64,000 bases of DNA from Pseudomonadota bacterium (GCA_021792755.1 JAJYUA010000007.1:62001-126000); one strand, 5' to 3'; numbered from the stretch's first letter, positions 1 through 8,548 are shown. Notes: generated by a model not told the origin, from the sequence alone. A program made the numbers and translations.

Positions 1-633
1 GATGCGCGGAGGAAGACTTCCGTAGTTCGGAGACTTCGGCGGAGCAAAGCGGATCGTCTTGCCATGCAAGCGCATCGAGGCGATCGTCATGGGGATCAGC
101 ACGGGGAACGGACCCTTGCCCATTCCCTGCGGAAGGTACACGCTCGAAGTCAATGTAACCGTTTTCCCGTTTCGCACGACACGCACGGTCAGAATTCCGC
201 TGCCCCCCGAGGCCGCCGGCGGGACATAGCGAGCCGTAATGGCGCACTGCGAACAGCTCGGAACAGGTCCGATCTCATACTTTTCGATCGCCGCCATGAT
301 CTGGTTGCGATGCCTCTCCCAACTTGCGAACGAGGTGTTCCTTTGCCCGCTGAAGAACCGAAACGGATCCGGCAACGGGCGAATGATCGGAAGCCTGCCG
401 AATGACGGCAAGTGAGGCCGCGGAAATCGGGCGCCGGTATTCTGCGCCGAATATACCCGCGGGATGCCGGGGACACCCTTGGTCTTATCGCGCCGCGTGC
501 CCGCTCGAGACGCCCCGACCGTCCCTTGGTCCCGGGCGGATGCCGGGGGTGTCCCAATCTGCGGCAACAGAAGAAGCATCAACGAAAAAGCGGCTTCGGC
601 GAGTGCGACGCCGCTGTAGCGGAGCCGGTTCAT
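1..633 (-). CDS. CE15-like glucuronoyl esterase, 5' part only (cut by window edge)
   Basis: An open minus-strand frame runs without a stop from about 642 to the window edge, giving about 211 residues of a secreted protein. I chose the ATG at 633 (MNRLRYSG) because AGAGGG lies about 9 nt upstream; ATG 642 is the alternative. A signal peptide is visible (AEAAFSLMLLLLPQIG, then PASA). Next come LPDPF (near residue 87), a Trp (about 105) followed by RHRNQIMAAIEKYEIGPVP (106-125), then GKTVTLTSSVYLPQGMGKGPF. The LPDPF / W..R..EI...EKYE.G..P / GK...F...YP pattern is that of CE15 4-O-methyl-glucuronoyl methylesterases, alpha/beta hydrolases that cut lignin-glucuronoxylan esters. The catalytic Ser-Glu-His lie beyond the edge, so activity cannot be judged. 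Confidence 0.7.
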   Translation of the reverse strand, partial: MNRLRYSGVALAEAAFSLMLLLLPQIGTPPASARDQGTVGASRAGTRRDKTKGVPGIPRVYSAQNTGARFPRPHLPSFGRLPIIRPLPDPFRFFSGQRNTSFASWERHRNQIMAAIEKYEIGPVPSCSQCAITARYVPPAASGGSGILTVRVVRNGKTVTLTSSVYLPQGMGKGPFPVLIPMTIASMRLHGKTIRFAPPKSPNYGSLPPRI

Positions 634-812
634 AAACCTCATCCCTCTTGCGCGCGCGCAAACGGGACACTGCGCTGTGCGGTGAGCGGCGAAATCGTGC
701 TCGGCGTGTCTTGCGACGTTGTCGCAACGTCATCAGTTGGAATTCTCCAAACTGGCCATGTCGAGCCGTCGAATCGCGGTCCGGTGCTTGGCTCTAATAA
801 TTCGGCTGGAAA

Positions 813-840
813 ACTATATGAGACGAACCGTGTTTGTCAA
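813..840 (-). promoter_or_regulatory. Sigma70-type promoter for the CE15-like gene
   Basis: On the minus strand TTGACA (840-835) is followed after 16 bp by TATAGT (818-813), close to the sigma70 consensus. The predicted start near 806 leaves a leader of about 170 nt before the esterase ATG. It is an unusually good match for this GC-rich window. Confidence 0.6.
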
Positions 841-1430
841 GAAAAAACATGCTCCGTCGGCGCCCCATTTCCAGCGCTAAGCCATCCGCTTCGATCGCGG
901 GTGGCGCGAAGAGCGGGGCAGTCGCCGCCGCATGAGGGCGGCAAAACTCCCCGCGGCCGGTGCGAAAAACGGAACGGCGTCGACGGTAAACCGCCTGCCG
1001 GGCAGCAGCAGCGCCGAATACATTCGATACGCGGCCACTTCATTCCTTCACGAGCCACCGTCCATGTTTTGACCAACATGCATGTACAGTCGATGGGCCG
1101 CGGAATCATTCAACTGGTTCACACGGGCGCAGGTGCGCTTGCGACTTGCGGTGTCGCCGCGCATTGCTCTGCGCTCTCGCTGCTGTCACGAGCCGTGCGG
1201 CTTTGTCGGAACGCCGCGCGATAAATAGCTGAACTGTCGCCCGCGAGTCGGATGCCGAAAGGCATTTGCCTTCTGCGACGTGACGATGAGAAAAGTCACC
1301 GCACTCGGCCCCCATTCACGTGCTCTGCTTACCGCTGGTAAAACTGAGCAACCGCGCATGGAATCATCATCGCACCTGCCCAAATATTGCGCGCCGGCGC
1401 CGATGGCGTTCTTTGGCGTTGATAATAGTC
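841..1430. other. Intergenic, no supported gene
   Basis: About 590 bases between the divergent esterase promoter and the GloVer lipoprotein. Frames that stay open here have Arg/Pro/Cys-rich, non-protein-like composition and no family signature. A GATAAT at 1421-1426 could be a -10 for the lipoprotein, but I see no matching -35. Confidence 0.5.
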
Positions 1431-1452
1431 AATGACAATTCAAGGAGATATG

Positions 1453-3258
1453 ATGGTGATGTGTGGTAGATTTTTTTGGCGAATTGCAGCCGTCGGCTTG
1501 ATTTGTACGGCCTCGTTCGGGCTCACCGCGTGCGGAGGCGCCGGTTCGGCGAGCGGCTCGGCGGCTGCGACATACAGCATTTCGGCCAAAATTGCAGGTC
1601 TCACGTCCAATGGGCTGTCTTTGGATGTGAACGGATCGGGTGTTTCGATTTCCGGCGACACGACCGGTGCCACACTCAGGTCCGGCCTCGCCAACAGCAC
1701 CGCCTTTACGGTTTCCGTTGCGACACAGCCGAGCGGAGAGGACTGCACGGTGGCCAATGGCGCCGGAACCATCTCTTCCGCCAATGTCGTCGATGTTTCC
1801 GTAAGTTGCGGCTATACGGTATCCGGGAGCATCACTGGTCTCGGCGCAGCTAGCGGTCTTTCCTTATTGGCAAACGGGAGCTATGCGACCCAGATTGCGG
1901 CGAATTCGACCGCTTTCACTATCGAGTCGAGTCTTGCATCGGGGACCACGTATGACGTAACTGTCGGTGCCGACCCAAGCGGCCTGCTGTGCATGCCGAG
2001 TAGCAACACCGGAACCGTTTCCTCCGCCGGCGTTACCGGTGTCGCGGTAAATTGCGGCGTCCCGGCGGAAAAGGTGCTCTATAGCTTCCAGGGAATTCAG
2101 TCGAGCGCCGGGATCGTCGACGGATCGGCTCCGGCCGGCAGTCTCGCGCCGGGCGGCAGTGGCATTTATTACGGCGTCACGTATTTCGGTGGGCCGGACA
2201 GCGACGGAACGTTGTTCGAATACGATGTGGCCACGAATACGGAGAAGATTTTGTATGGATTCCCTACCGGCACCGATTTGCCCGTGAACCCGGCCGGAAG
2301 CCTGGTTCAGGCGAGCGATGGTGACTATTATGGCCTCGCCGGTGGTGGCGCGGACAGCGCAGGGGTGATCTATAAGTTCGATCCCGCTACGGGCGCGGTC
2401 AGCACCGTTTACACGTTCACGGACGGAGCCGATGGGGGAAATCCGGAGACAGAGCTCATACAAGCCTCCGACGGAAACCTTTATGGCGTGACCTCATCGG
2501 GCGGCACATACGGCAACGGCGTGATCTTCCGTTACAACCCGAGCACAAACCAGGAGTCCGTGTTGTACTCGTTCCAGGGTACCACGGACGGAAGCCCGTC
2601 CTCGGCTGGAGCGGGCGGCGGACCGTTGCTGCAGGCGACCGATGGCAACCTTTATGGAACGGCTGGGATGGGAGGAAGCCCGACCTGTGGCTGCGGCGTT
2701 TTGTTTGAATACAATCTGAAGACAAATAGCTATTCCGTGTTGCACACGTTCGTCGGCGGAACAGACGGCGTGTTTCCCATGGGAAATCTGATTCAGGATG
2801 CCAACGGAAACATCTACGGCGAGACGACAAACGGTGGAGATCCGTCATGTGTGTTCTCTGGGATGCAGCCTGGCTGCGGCACGATATTCGAATATGATCC
2901 GGGAACAAAACAGGAATCGGTTGTTCACGCGTTCGGCAGCACCTCCGGCGACGGCCTGTATCCGAACACGGGCATGATGATTGCCAGCGACGGGAACTTT
3001 TACGGCATGACCGGCAACGGCGGATCGACGACCGACGTGGCGACTTCCAACGCCGGATATGGAACTGTCTTTCAGTTCAACCCGACAAGCGGTCAGGAGA
3101 CAGTGTTATATTCGTTTTCCGGCCCGCCGGATGGCACGTTCGACGCGGGCGAAGGAGACTTCGTACAGATGTCGAGCGGTGACTTGATTGGACTGACGAC
3201 GGGTGGGGGAGCGGCACCCACCGGCTCCGGAACGATTTTCGAGCTCTACCTCAAGTAG
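1453..3258 (+). CDS. GloVer-repeat lipoprotein (choice-of-anchor tandem repeat type)
   Basis: A 601-residue exported protein. AAGGAG at 1442-1447 sits 5 nt before the ATG at 1453, which decides the start over ATGs at 1432, 1450 and 1459. The N-terminus (MVMCGRFFWRIAAVGLICTA, then SFGLTAC) is a lipoprotein signal with lipobox LTAC. Residues ~25-200 hold two beta-rich Ser/Thr/Gly modules, each ending in a CGVPAE- or SCGYT-like segment. From ~205 to the end, about seven to eight repeats follow the pattern VLYSFQG..DG..P...L..ASDGN.YG.T..GG...GTIF.YNP (GloVer repeats, TIGR03803), which probably form a beta-propeller. It is likely an outer-membrane-anchored surface protein. No enzyme motif is seen and its function is unknown. 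Confidence 0.85.
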   Translation: MVMCGRFFWRIAAVGLICTASFGLTACGGAGSASGSAAATYSISAKIAGLTSNGLSLDVNGSGVSISGDTTGATLRSGLANSTAFTVSVATQPSGEDCTVANGAGTISSANVVDVSVSCGYTVSGSITGLGAASGLSLLANGSYATQIAANSTAFTIESSLASGTTYDVTVGADPSGLLCMPSSNTGTVSSAGVTGVAVNCGVPAEKVLYSFQGIQSSAGIVDGSAPAGSLAPGGSGIYYGVTYFGGPDSDGTLFEYDVATNTEKILYGFPTGTDLPVNPAGSLVQASDGDYYGLAGGGADSAGVIYKFDPATGAVSTVYTFTDGADGGNPETELIQASDGNLYGVTSSGGTYGNGVIFRYNPSTNQESVLYSFQGTTDGSPSSAGAGGGPLLQATDGNLYGTAGMGGSPTCGCGVLFEYNLKTNSYSVLHTFVGGTDGVFPMGNLIQDANGNIYGETTNGGDPSCVFSGMQPGCGTIFEYDPGTKQESVVHAFGSTSGDGLYPNTGMMIASDGNFYGMTGNGGSTTDVATSNAGYGTVFQFNPTSGQETVLYSFSGPPDGTFDAGEGDFVQMSSGDLIGLTTGGGAAPTGSGTIFELYLK

Positions 3259-3269
3259 AGCGGCCGGGT

Positions 3270-3300
3270 ACGTCCGGGCGCCTGAGCGGCGCCCGGACGT
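3270..3300 (+). terminator. Terminator hairpin after the GloVer gene
   Basis: A perfect 13-bp inverted repeat (ACGTCCGGGCGCC, loop TGAGC, GGCGCCCGGACGT) starts 11 nt after the stop codon. A modestly T-rich stretch (CTTGATTTTATT) follows, consistent with intrinsic termination. Confidence 0.75.
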
Positions 3301-3309
3301 CTACGCTTG

Positions 3310-4035
3310 ATTTTATTCGACAACACGCGTTGCGCGTACGCGCACAAGCCGTCAGTTCGGTAAGCCGGGCCCGGGCATGCATGCCCCGCATGGAGAGGCT
3401 TTTGGTCGCCGGCGGACGGCTCCGATGGGATGATTGCGGTACAATGGCGATGCTTTGGCCGATGCCGGCGGCGCACGGCGGCAGGGTCGCCGAGGTTTTT
3501 CGTTTCCTCAGCGACGATGCTTGCGCGACACTTCACGAGGCGCAAAGGGCGCGAGGCCTTGATCCGATGGCGCCGGAGAGCCGCTCAAATGCCGGTGAGA
3601 GGTGCGCGTGCGATTTCAGGCCGGTTGCCCTTGCTTTGTCAATGACGCAGTACTGGCTCCCACGTGCCCCGTTTGCGTCTGGTATTGCACTGAATGTGCA
3701 GGGCGAGCCGGCATCTCACCACCGACCAGGAGCGAGGGTTTCGATCCGGTTGAGCCAGCCCGCGCGCACGGGCGTGTACGTTGCGATGAGGACGGCTCGA
3801 CTTGGCTGCGAGTGCCGGATGACGCAGTCGGTCTCGTCGAGGGTTTTGCCTTCCATTCGGCGTGATGGGGAACGAGCATTTGACGGCCGTTCTATGAAGA
3901 AGCCGCATCGCGCGGGGAAATCCGCGCAGGCTTTTGAGATTGGTCAGGAATCGACTCTGGAATTTCCGCTCACTTTGCGGAAAGTCAACGACACGCACTA
4001 CTGTGGGCGGCTCGTCCGTGACACAATCGCGCCGC
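3310..4035. other. Gene-poor stretch, no supported gene
   Basis: About 720 bases upstream of the bluB riboswitch. One plus-strand frame is open from 3330 to 4214, but its product is Arg/Ala-rich, lacks any domain signature and runs straight through the riboswitch. Minus-strand frames are equally unconvincing. It may be decayed coding DNA; nothing functional is recognised. Confidence 0.5.
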
Positions 4036-4039
4036 TTCG

Positions 4040-4195
4040 GGCACCCGGCACGGCCGGGGGAATCGGGAAGGCGGTGAGATTCCGCCACCTGCTCAACGCT
4101 GTGATGGCGACCGTCGGCGCGATCCGGCACTGGCTTTGGCCGGGAAGGAGCGCGGGCGCGATCAGCCTCAGTCAGAAGACCGGCCTGGAAGCGAT
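4040..4195 (+). promoter_or_regulatory. Cobalamin (B12) riboswitch upstream of bluB
   Basis: The conserved blocks of the AdoCbl aptamer are present in order. They are GGGAA-GGCG-GTG-A-GAT (4065-4080) with its pairing arm TCCGCC, a CACTGGCTTTGGCCGGGAAG block (4129-4148), and the hallmark AGTCAGAAGACCGGCC (4170-4185). The P1 arms GGCCGG (4052-4057) and CCGGCC (4180-4185) can pair. A small hairpin (GTCC, loop CCGATA, GGAC) around 4205-4217 and the GGGGA ribosome site of bluB lie just downstream. The arrangement fits translational or attenuation control of bluB by B12. Confidence 0.85.
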
Positions 4196-4249
4196 AGCGC
4201 GTCGTCCCCGATAGGACGGTTGCGCGCCGTTCGCCATGCAGGGGAAACC

Positions 4250-4954
4250 GTGAGCGCCAATCCGATCCAGAGCACCGGGTTCTCGGCCGAGGAGCGCGAG
4301 GCCGTATACAAGTGCATTTTCAGCCGCCGCGACGTTCGCGGGCAGTTTCTGCCGGATCCCGTTCCCGATGAGGTCCTGGCGCGGATACTGACTGCGAGCC
4401 ACTACGCGCCCTCGGTCGGTTTCATGCAACCGTGGGATTTCATCGTGGTGCGCGACCAGGCCGTCAAGCGCAAGGTGTGGGAGGCCTTCCAGACCGCCAA
4501 CCGGGAGGCCGCGGAAATGTTCCAGGGCGAGCGGCAATCGACCTATCAGTCGTTGAAGCTGGAGGGCATCCTAGAGGCGCCCGTCGGCATCTGCATCACC
4601 TGTGATCGCAAGCGCAGCGGGCCGGTGGTGATCGGCCGCACCCATCAGGGAGAGATGGATCTCTATAGCGCGGTATGCGCCGTGCAGAACCTGTGGCTCG
4701 CGGCACGCGCCGAGAACGTCGGTGTCGGTTGGGTCAGCATCCTGCGCCACCGCGACCTGAGGGCGGCGCTGGGCATCCCGTCCGACATCTGGCCCATCGC
4801 CTATCTCTGCGTCGGCTACGTGTCGCATTTCTTCGCCCGGCCGGAACTCGAGGCCGCGGGCTGGTTGCCGCGGATGCCGCTGCGCGAGGTACTGTGGTTT
4901 GACCGCTGGCACAACCGGTCAGGATCGGAGGATCTGCTCGGTCAGATCGGCTAA
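4250..4954 (+). CDS. bluB: BluB, 5,6-dimethylbenzimidazole synthase
   Basis: The 234-residue product is a flavin-dependent nitroreductase-fold enzyme that fragments FMNH2 with O2 to make dimethylbenzimidazole, the lower ligand of B12. Features seen are FSRRDVRGQF (N-terminal FMN-binding Arg cluster), HYAPSVGFMQPWDFIVV, TCDRKRSGPVVIGR, TQ/YSAVCAVQNLWLAARAE and GVGWVSIL, all typical of BluB. The GTG at 4250 was chosen because GGGGA lies 5 nt upstream and the cobalamin riboswitch ends just before it; an in-frame ATG at 4136 lies inside the riboswitch and is rejected. No other B12-synthesis gene is nearby, so bluB seems to act alone here, supplying ligand for salvage or distant de novo genes. Confidence 0.92.
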   Translation: MSANPIQSTGFSAEEREAVYKCIFSRRDVRGQFLPDPVPDEVLARILTASHYAPSVGFMQPWDFIVVRDQAVKRKVWEAFQTANREAAEMFQGERQSTYQSLKLEGILEAPVGICITCDRKRSGPVVIGRTHQGEMDLYSAVCAVQNLWLAARAENVGVGWVSILRHRDLRAALGIPSDIWPIAYLCVGYVSHFFARPELEAAGWLPRMPLREVLWFDRWHNRSGSEDLLGQIG

Positions 4955-5377
4955 CGCGGCGCGAGGCGAGGATCGGCGGATGCCCCGCGCTCGGCTGCGC
5001 GCCGGCGGAGGGTATCCGACGGGTCCCGCCGCCATCCTGATCCTTGCCCGGCGCCCTCGCGCACCCCTGGCCTGAGACCGGGCCGCCATCGCCCACCGCC
5101 TCGCCGGAACCCCGATGTCGTCACGTCGTTCCCTGCTACGACGAGGATGCCGTGATGCTTACAACTCAACTAAGCGGCGCTGCCGCCAAAAGCAATTCGA
5201 ATGCGGACTGTTGTGTTCGGGCGACGGATCGCTTCCAATGAGACTCGTTGGCGCGAACACGGCTCGTCCATCAAGAACGGCCGCGGAATCCTTTGCGTCC
5301 TCCCAGCAGAGATCGCAAGTGTTGGCGTCTTTCGCAACGATCGGCGCATTCGTCGTGCGGCGCGACATTGGACCGCA
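4955..5377. other. Intergenic, no supported gene
   Basis: About 420 bases between bluB and the permease remnant. No frame shows a recognisable protein and no clear T-tracted terminator follows bluB. Confidence 0.5.
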
Positions 5378-5773
5378 TTACTCCGGATGCAACCGCTCCG
5401 TGCGCAACTTTCGCACGAGAACGATGACGACGCCCACCGTTATCCAGCTCAGTCCAACGCATTTGGCGTTCTCACTCATGTTGAACATCACGAACGCTAT
5501 GACCGCAAAGCCGATCGCGGGGGCAATTAGATGCCGCAGCCAATTCCGGCTCGCCCTACGCCACAGGAAGTGCTTGGCGACAGATGCGTGCACGAACAGA
5601 AACCCCGTCATTGCCCCGAAACTCACGATGCTGCGCAGAAGCGCCAGACGGTGCGAAAAGAAGAGAATCAAGCCCGTCGTGACGACCGCGACCAGCCAGG
5701 TCGCGCGGTCCGGCACCTGCCGCCGTGGGTCGACGTGAGCGAACGAGCGCGGCAGGCGACCGTCCCGCGCCAT
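5378..5773 (-). pseudogene. APC-family amino-acid permease, C-terminal remnant
   Basis: 131 residues begin abruptly with MARDGRLPRSFAHVDPRR, the loop of APC permeases that normally lies about two thirds along a 450-500 residue protein. Four hydrophobic segments follow (WLVAVVTTGLILFFS; LLRSIVSFGAMTGFLFVHA; HLIAPAIGFAVIAFVMF; SWITVGVVIVLV). The homology ends exactly at the inverted repeat of the adjoining insertion sequence, and the N-terminal half is not found on its far side. The gene was therefore cut and its 5' part lost. It lacks most of the transport core and is not expected to work. Confidence 0.75.
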
Positions 5774-5794
5774 ACTAATTCTACTCTGTCACGT
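5774..5794 (+). repeat. IS701-like left terminal inverted repeat
   Basis: Begins ACTAATTC and ends TGTCACGT on the plus strand. It matches the complement of 7281-7301 at 19 of 21 positions and abuts the permease remnant directly. Confidence 0.75.
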
Positions 5795-5809
5795 TGACAT
5801 GCACGAAGA

Positions 5810-7160
5810 TCAAGAACTTGCGCCATGAGCCCGATTTGCAGCATCGATCAGCGCTTGCCGTTGTTGGTGTCGAACGCGGATCTGTCTCATCACCTCTTCC
5901 TGACTGGCGCGGCGGTCCGGCAACGTGGTTGCGAGCAAGACCTGGATGTCGTAACAGCTCAATAGCGGGTGCGTGTTGCCATGCTCAAGCCTCTCCTGCA
6001 GCATGAACAGCATGGCCATCATGACCAGACCCATGTGGCGGTGCCAGGACTGCCACTGCCTGGCTTGATATTGCGCCATCCCGATATGACTCTTGGCATC
6101 CTGAAAGGCTCGCTCGATCCAGAAGCGCTGCGCCTGCATGCACGCCAGTTTTACCACACTCGTCGCGGCCGGGGCGTTGCTCAGGCTATATTTGATAGTG
6201 CCGGGCGAGCCGACTTCCCTTCGGACGATCAAATGCCAGCAGTTCGGTGTCGGACTGTGTTTGTCCCGCAGCCATACCTTGCGATGCAGCACTTCGACGA
6301 TCAACCCTCCCTTCGTGGTGCTGCGCAGGGTCTTCCTGCGCCAAGCAGATTCAGGCTGCTTCTTCACCCACTTGCGCACCTCGATCGGCTGCGCGTCGCT
6401 GTGATAACGCACGCGCGAACGACCCAGGCCCTGTGGCGGCAGGTACGGAGCCGGATCGTTCAGATAGATGTGTCGATCCGAGTGGATGTCCGCCAGAAAG
6501 GTTCCCCCTGATCGTGCATCGATTGCAGGAATTCCAGAGAATTTCCGTACCCGCCGTCGACGCCAACCCACTCGAAGCGCACCCCAAGCTCTCGAGCGTG
6601 CCGAATGATCTCCTGCGCCAACTGAAGCTTCCTACGGTGGAACTGCTCCGGTCGCGGCACATCCGCCCGTTCGCAGCGACGCGGCTCGTCAGTCCATTCC
6701 TTCGGCAGGTACAGTCGGGCATCAATCAGCGCAACCCGGTCCCGCCGGCCCAGCGCACCAAACACTCCGACTTGACAGTTGTCCTGTTTCCCAAGACGAC
6801 CATTCCACTGACGCGCCACGCCTACCGACTGATCTCCCTTTTTCGCAAAAGCGCTCTCATCGATGTACAGCCCCGTGCCGACCTCCCCGCCCACCACGGC
6901 GTCCGCGTTGTGCGCCACTCGATCCATGACCGGTCGATAATCCCACGACGAGTGCGTCAGAAAGTTCTGCAGCACCTGGTAGTCGCTCTCAGGGCCCGCT
7001 TCGACCATGCGCTCCATGTTGCGTTTCTCCGCCTGCATCAGGCCACACAGATACTGCTGTGCCATACCGACCACGCTGTGGTTGCCAAAACGCAACACAT
7101 CCACGAAGTCTTTGCTGAATCGCCCGAATCTGCCCCCCAGTCCTTCGAGCGATCTGTCAT
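5810..7160 (-). pseudogene. IS701-family transposase, frameshifted
   Basis: The reading frame is in pieces. One piece (about 7140 to 6500) encodes a region beginning GLGGRFGRFSKDFVDVLRFG and including YIDESAFAKKGDQSVGVARQ and GVRFEWVGVDGGYGNS. The second (about 6510 to 5810) continues with FLADIHSDRHIYLNDPAPY and ends with WIERAFQDAKSHIGMAQYQ, the conserved C-terminal E-region. The join needs one extra T in a CCTTTCTGG run near 6499. The plausible start, ATG at 7160 behind a GGCGGG site, enters the frame only if one more G is restored in the G6 run at 7134-7139. Both lesions are single-base changes in homopolymers, so they may be decay or consensus error. Confidence 0.75.
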
Positions 7161-7280
7161 GTTGAATCCCGCCTTTAGCCGTTCGTTTCAGTGAATCTGA
7201 GCATGATCCTGTCAGGTCAAAAAAGTGCCTCCGTAACTCAACGCGAGTATATCAAATCTCCTGCATTTTCAAATGCTTAA

Positions 7281-7301
7281 ACGTGACAAAGTGGAATTAG
7301 T
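7281..7301 (+). repeat. IS701-like right terminal inverted repeat
   Basis: Begins ACGTGACA and ends GAATTAGT, the imperfect complement of 5774-5794. It lies about 120 bases upstream of the transposase start. Confidence 0.75.
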
Positions 7302-7312
7302 CACATGGGAAA

Positions 7313-7553
7313 CCCCCCGGCTCTGCCGGGGGGACAGTAGAAGTTCGACAGTTCCTGCAGTATGCAGTCGCAAGAGGGGAAGCTCGTCCGAGGACGATCA
7401 TGGACTATGGACAGCGTGTGGACTGGAACCGCTCGGGGTGCTGAATGGGATAGCGCTATGACCTTGAACATAGCGACATTCTTTACTCTTGCGTCGCGGG
7501 AATGGCCCCTTGGAGGGGCCCCGCGACGTGAAAGCCTCCGGCTTTGCCGGAGG
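7313..7553 (+). mobile_element. Palindrome-bounded short element (IS200/IS605-derived or PATE-like)
   Basis: A 9-bp hairpin (CCCCCCGGC, TCT, GCCGGGGGG; 7313-7333) opens the element. It closes with a long compound hairpin (CGTCGCGG ... CCGCGACG with an inner GGCCCCT/AGGGGCC; 7492-7528) and a second hairpin (CCTCCGGC, TTT, GCCGGAGG; 7535-7553). GGTTAC and TCAA tetranucleotides follow. Subterminal hairpins without terminal inverted repeats are typical of IS200/IS605-type ends. There is no intact transposase inside, so it would be non-autonomous. This is inference from structure only. Confidence 0.4.
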
Positions 7554-7561
7554 ATGGTTAC

Positions 7562-7580
7562 TTGATCAAAAATTGATCAA
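7562..7580. repeat. Double TTGATCAA palindrome
   Basis: TTGATCAA occurs twice, separated by AAA, directly beside the palindrome-bounded element. Each copy is self-complementary. It could be an element end or a protein-binding site; no role is established. Confidence 0.35.
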
Positions 7581-7679
7581 ATGTTACCCACACTAAAGCC
7601 GGAAGACCCAGAAAAAGCAAGATTTCTCGCTACGCTCGGGATGACAGGGGGCTCGGGATGACCTGATCAAGACAGCTGC

Positions 7680-8399
7680 TCACCGCTCCAGCGCGTAGTC
7701 CAGCGTCGCCACCACACGCACGGTCTTGTCGATCTGCTGTTGCTGCATCGCGCCCGGTACGGCGTCGCGCGGCAGGATCTCGATCACGCCCTGGCTGGCG
7801 CGCACGATGCCGCCGACGCGGCTGCCGGAATCGTGCGCGAACTGCTGCGCGGCAGCACGGGCGTTGCGCGTGGCCTCGGCGATGAGCTCGGGCTTGATCG
7901 CGTTCAACTGCGTGAACACGTAGCTGGGTCCGCCGCTGCCCGGACCTTCGTTGCCGGCCGCCAGCGCCACGCCCTGTTCGATCAGCGCGCGGGTATCCTG
8001 CGCCGCTGCATCGACGGCGCCGACGTCACGGCTGCGCACCAGCAGCGTCGCGGTGATCACGAAGCGCTGCTTGTAACTGGACTCGCCCCATTGCTGCGCC
8101 GCGCGGTCGGTGACCTGCGGGTTGCGGCAGGCGATGGCCTGGCCCAGCGAGTGCGCGGCGAGAAACCCCTGCACCGCGGCCGTGTCCTTCTGGATGCGCG
8201 CCTGCACGTCGGCGAGGTCGTTGCCCGCCTCGGCGTAGCGCAGCGGCCACAGCGCGAGATCGGCCTTGACGTTGCGCTCGGCCAAACACTTGACCGTGAC
8301 CACACGCTCGGCGCGGCGCAGCTCGAAACCGTGGCTGACGAAGCAGCCGCCCAGCGCGAATCCGGCGGCGACGATCACAGCGGAAAACAGGCGGCTCAT
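7680..8399 (-). CDS. SIMPL-domain (DUF541) lipoprotein
   Basis: A 239-residue protein starting MSRLFSAVIVAAGFALGGCF, with a signal sequence and possible lipobox LGGC. The mature part (about 25-239) has the SIMPL/DUF541 pattern: VTVKCLAERNVKADLALWPL near the start, a central ITATLLVRSRDV, and AIKPELIAEATRNARAAAQQ then ILPRDAV followed by a final RVVATLDYAL strand. SIMPL proteins are periplasmic or envelope proteins linked in other bacteria to stress tolerance; their biochemical role is unsettled. The gene stands alone, downstream of the mobile-element scar and divided by about 150 bases from the next minus-strand gene. Confidence 0.8.
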   Translation of the reverse strand: MSRLFSAVIVAAGFALGGCFVSHGFELRRAERVVTVKCLAERNVKADLALWPLRYAEAGNDLADVQARIQKDTAAVQGFLAAHSLGQAIACRNPQVTDRAAQQWGESSYKQRFVITATLLVRSRDVGAVDAAAQDTRALIEQGVALAAGNEGPGSGGPSYVFTQLNAIKPELIAEATRNARAAAQQFAHDSGSRVGGIVRASQGVIEILPRDAVPGAMQQQQIDKTVRVVATLDYALER

Positions 8400-8548
8400 G
8401 GCGGCGGCTCCCCCGGGCTCGGGATCGGTGTCGCGCAGAATGCGGGCAAAGCCGTGACGGCGCGCGGGCAGTTCGGTGCCACCCGCCGTCGCCGTGGCAA
8501 ACCTGGCGCACCGGATGCGTGTCGCCGCTCGGGCTCTGGCGCTCGACT

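Larger units (their letters stand above)
5774..7301 (-). mobile_element. IS701-like insertion sequence
   Basis: A 1,528-bp element bounded by 21-bp imperfect terminal inverted repeats (19 of 21 matching) with one transposase frame on the minus strand. The transposase resembles IS701-family DDE transposases. No matching target-site duplication is seen: flanks are CAT at the left and CAC at the right. This agrees with a later rearrangement, as only one half of the interrupted permease remains. Confidence 0.75.

Noticed and set aside
412-1224. Plus-strand frame of 270 codons opposite the esterase
   Set aside because: It is antisense to a well-supported secreted protein and continues into intergenic DNA with no signature.
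3330-4214. Long open plus-strand frame of 294 codons
   Set aside because: It runs through the cobalamin riboswitch, has Arg/Ala-rich composition and no domain; the open frame reflects high GC.
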